The notes under the pieces were generated by a model that was given only the letters and a program-made list of their open reading frames with translations, searched no databases and was not told the origin of the DNA. From contig DQHV01000316.1 in the NCBI GenBank assembly GCA_003524335.1, forward strand, positions 1 to 7,080: a stretch of 7,080 nucleotides of DNA, in the 5' to 3' direction. Every line of letters begins with the position of its first letter. Positions within the stretch are counted from its first letter, which is position 1. Source of the stretch: Candidatus Aminicenantota bacterium (GTDB taxonomy: Bacteria; Acidobacteriota; Aminicenantia; Aminicenantales; UBA8522). Shown piece by piece: positions 5,913 through 7,080 of this stretch. The translations under genes and the position numbers were made by a program.

Positions 5913-6781
5913 AGCAGATCGTTGTGATCAGCGGAAAGGGAGGGACCGGAAAGACGGTCATGTCGGCCTGCTTCGCCTCTCTAGCCCGGAACGCCGTCCT
6001 GGCCGATGTCGATGTCGACGCCTCCAACCTCCATCTTCTCCTCCGGCCGGAAATTCAGGAACGGCACGTTTTCCAGAGCGGCCGCAAAGCCCGGATTGAT
6101 GCGGAGAAATGCACCGGCTGCGGCCTTTGTCTGCCGCCCTGTCGATTCGACGCCCTCTTCGAAGACAGGGAGGGGAAAGTCGCTGTGGAACCCCTCTCCT
6201 GCGAAGGATGCGGGCTTTGTTTTCATATCTGTCCTGAACAGGCCGTCGAAATGGAAACCCCGATTGCGGGCGAATGGTATGTTTCCAAGACAAAATACGG
6301 TCCTTTCGTTCATGCCCGGCTGGGCATCGCCGAGGAAAACTCGGGAAAGCTCGTTACCGAGGTCCGGAAGAAGGCCAGAGAGATCGCCGAAAGCGAGAAG
6401 CGCGATCTGGTGATCATGGACGGGGCGCCCGGGATCGGCTGCCCCGTCATCGCCTCGCTGACGGGGACGCACCTGGCCCTCGTCGTGACCGAGCCGACTC
6501 CCTCCGGTCGGCACGACATGGAGAGAATCGTCGGGCTGGCGCGGCACTTCAAGATTCGGGTGGCCTGCTGTATCAATAAATTTGATCTCAACCTTGAGAA
6601 TTCCGAGCAAATCCAGCGATGGTGCGGGGAGCAAACGATTCCTGTGGTAGGGAAAATCACCTTCGACCCGGCCGTGATGGAGTCGGTCGTTCGGGGTGTC
6701 CCCTATGTGGAATACACTTCGAACTCGTCTGCGGAAGATATCCGCAGGATGTGGTCTTCGCTGCTGGTACTTATCACCTGA
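5909..6781 (+). CDS. MinD/Mrp-superfamily P-loop ATPase with inserted 2x[4Fe-4S] ferredoxin domain (second copy)
   Basis: This 290-residue paralogue of the preceding ATPase has the same plan. Walker A is SGKGGTGKTV (residues 8-17, with Lys10 and Lys15), Val17 replacing the Thr found in the first copy. The ferredoxin insert holds Cys68/71/74/78 (CTGCGLCLPPC) and Cys98/101/104/108 (CEGCGLCFHIC). The second nucleotide motif is DGAPGIGCPV at 171-180, with Gly172 instead of Ala. VVTEPTPSGRHDME at 192-205 is almost identical to the first copy, showing a shared origin. ATG 5909 overlaps the previous stop. A longer upstream frame is open to about 5729 but would lie within the first ATPase and add unrelated sequence, so it was not used. 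The pair probably binds and passes Fe-S clusters in an ATP-dependent way; the specific target is unknown. Confidence 0.92.
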   Translation: MKQIVVISGKGGTGKTVMSACFASLARNAVLADVDVDASNLHLLLRPEIQERHVFQSGRKARIDAEKCTGCGLCLPPCRFDALFEDREGKVAVEPLSCEGCGLCFHICPEQAVEMETPIAGEWYVSKTKYGPFVHARLGIAEENSGKLVTEVRKKAREIAESEKRDLVIMDGAPGIGCPVIASLTGTHLALVVTEPTPSGRHDMERIVGLARHFKIRVACCINKFDLNLENSEQIQRWCGEQTIPVVGKITFDPAVMESVVRGVPYVEYTSNSSAEDIRRMWSSLLVLIT

Positions 6782-6823
6782 GAGAGGAGACGGAATCACG
6801 ATCATGCATTCGAGATTTTGGCC

Positions 6824-7080
6824 ATGACCAAGAACAACGACGACGACGTCGCCAAGTTCACCCGTGAGCTCCAAGAGCAGATCATGGCGGAGCTCCGGCG
6901 GACCTACAGCTCCGTTGTGATCGACCACTTGAAGAATCCGAGGAATTTCTGCAAGCTGGAAGCGGCGGACGGTTACGCCAAGAACACAGGCTCCTGCGGG
7001 GACACCATGGAGATGTTCTTGAGGATCAAGGATGATACGATTACTGAATGCACCTTCCAGACGGACGGCTGCGGAACGAC
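6824..7080 (+). CDS. IscU/NifU-like iron-sulfur cluster assembly scaffold protein (3' end outside window)
   Basis: Eighty-five complete codons of an Fe-S scaffold are visible. YSSVVIDHLKNPRNFCKLEA and ADGYAKNTGSCGDTMEM match the IscU/NifU N-terminal fold, with Cys58 and Asp60 in SCGD and Cys83 in TDGCG as cluster ligands; the third cysteine would lie beyond the window. The N-terminal helix FTRELQEQIMAE is typical of the variant encoded beside Mrp/MinD-type ATPases in anaerobes, rather than classical IscU. It sits 42 bases after the ATPase gene on the same strand. Start choice is uncertain: ATG 6824 has no good ribosome binding site at normal distance, AGAGGAGA lies far upstream at 6783-6790, TTG 6818 is in frame, and the frame stays open back to 6782 with a protein-like HAFEILA segment. 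Confidence 0.9.
   Translation, partial: MTKNNDDDVAKFTRELQEQIMAELRRTYSSVVIDHLKNPRNFCKLEAADGYAKNTGSCGDTMEMFLRIKDDTITECTFQTDGCGT

Noticed and set aside
5981..6928. 315-codon - strand frame opposite the second ATPase
   Set aside because: The + strand encodes an intact ferredoxin-ATPase with all cysteine motifs; the reverse product shows no domain and no start signals.
1..7080. CRISPR arrays, tRNA or rRNA genes, insertion sequences, phage attachment sites
   Set aside because: No regularly spaced direct repeats, tRNA-like folds, rRNA segments, transposase genes or terminal repeats were recognised on either strand.

Overview
The window comes from a GC-rich bacterial genome, probably an anaerobe. 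All recognisable genes lie on the + strand. Paired P-loop ATPases with inserted ferredoxin domains, NifX-type cofactor-binding domains, a CGGC-domain protein and an FmdB zinc ribbon are typical of strict anaerobes such as Desulfobacterota, Thermodesulfobacteria or Aminicenantes-like lineages. The exact taxon cannot be fixed from this sequence; TTG and GTG starts are common.

Layout. Bases 2-1465 hold the C-terminal half of a CusA/CzcA-type heavy-metal RND efflux pump. A 270-base gap follows. It contains the remains of a small CxxC/CxxC protein split over two frames (about 1470-1645), a hairpin, an A-tract and a strong promoter overlapping a near-consensus Fur operator (1666-1719). That promoter drives a Fur-family regulator (1736-2182). 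Then come a 49-codon coiled-coil protein overlapping its end (2173-2322), a tandem NifX/ORP-type double-domain protein (2368-3087), a CGGC-domain protein (3092-3535), an FmdB-type zinc ribbon (3537-3782), a PLP-dependent Cys/Met-metabolism lyase (3841-5028), two paralogous MinD/Mrp-type ATPases each with two [4Fe-4S] motifs (5064-5912 and 5909-6781), and the start of an IscU/NifU-like scaffold (6824 to the window end).

How they may work together. From the Fur-family gene onward the genes are tightly spaced or overlapping, with no convincing terminator between them, so this could be one iron-responsive operon. The inferred theme is metal-sulfur cofactor assembly or carriage. The lyase could release reduced sulfur, the scaffold could build clusters, the ATPases could carry or transfer them, and the NifX-type protein could bind a metal-sulfur cluster. 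The best-known relatives of the ATPase plus NifX/ORP set are the orange-protein (ORP) gene clusters of Desulfovibrio. The combination with a Fur-family regulator, a fused two-domain NifX protein and a sulfur lyase is the most interesting part of the window. Its function is not established by the sequence.
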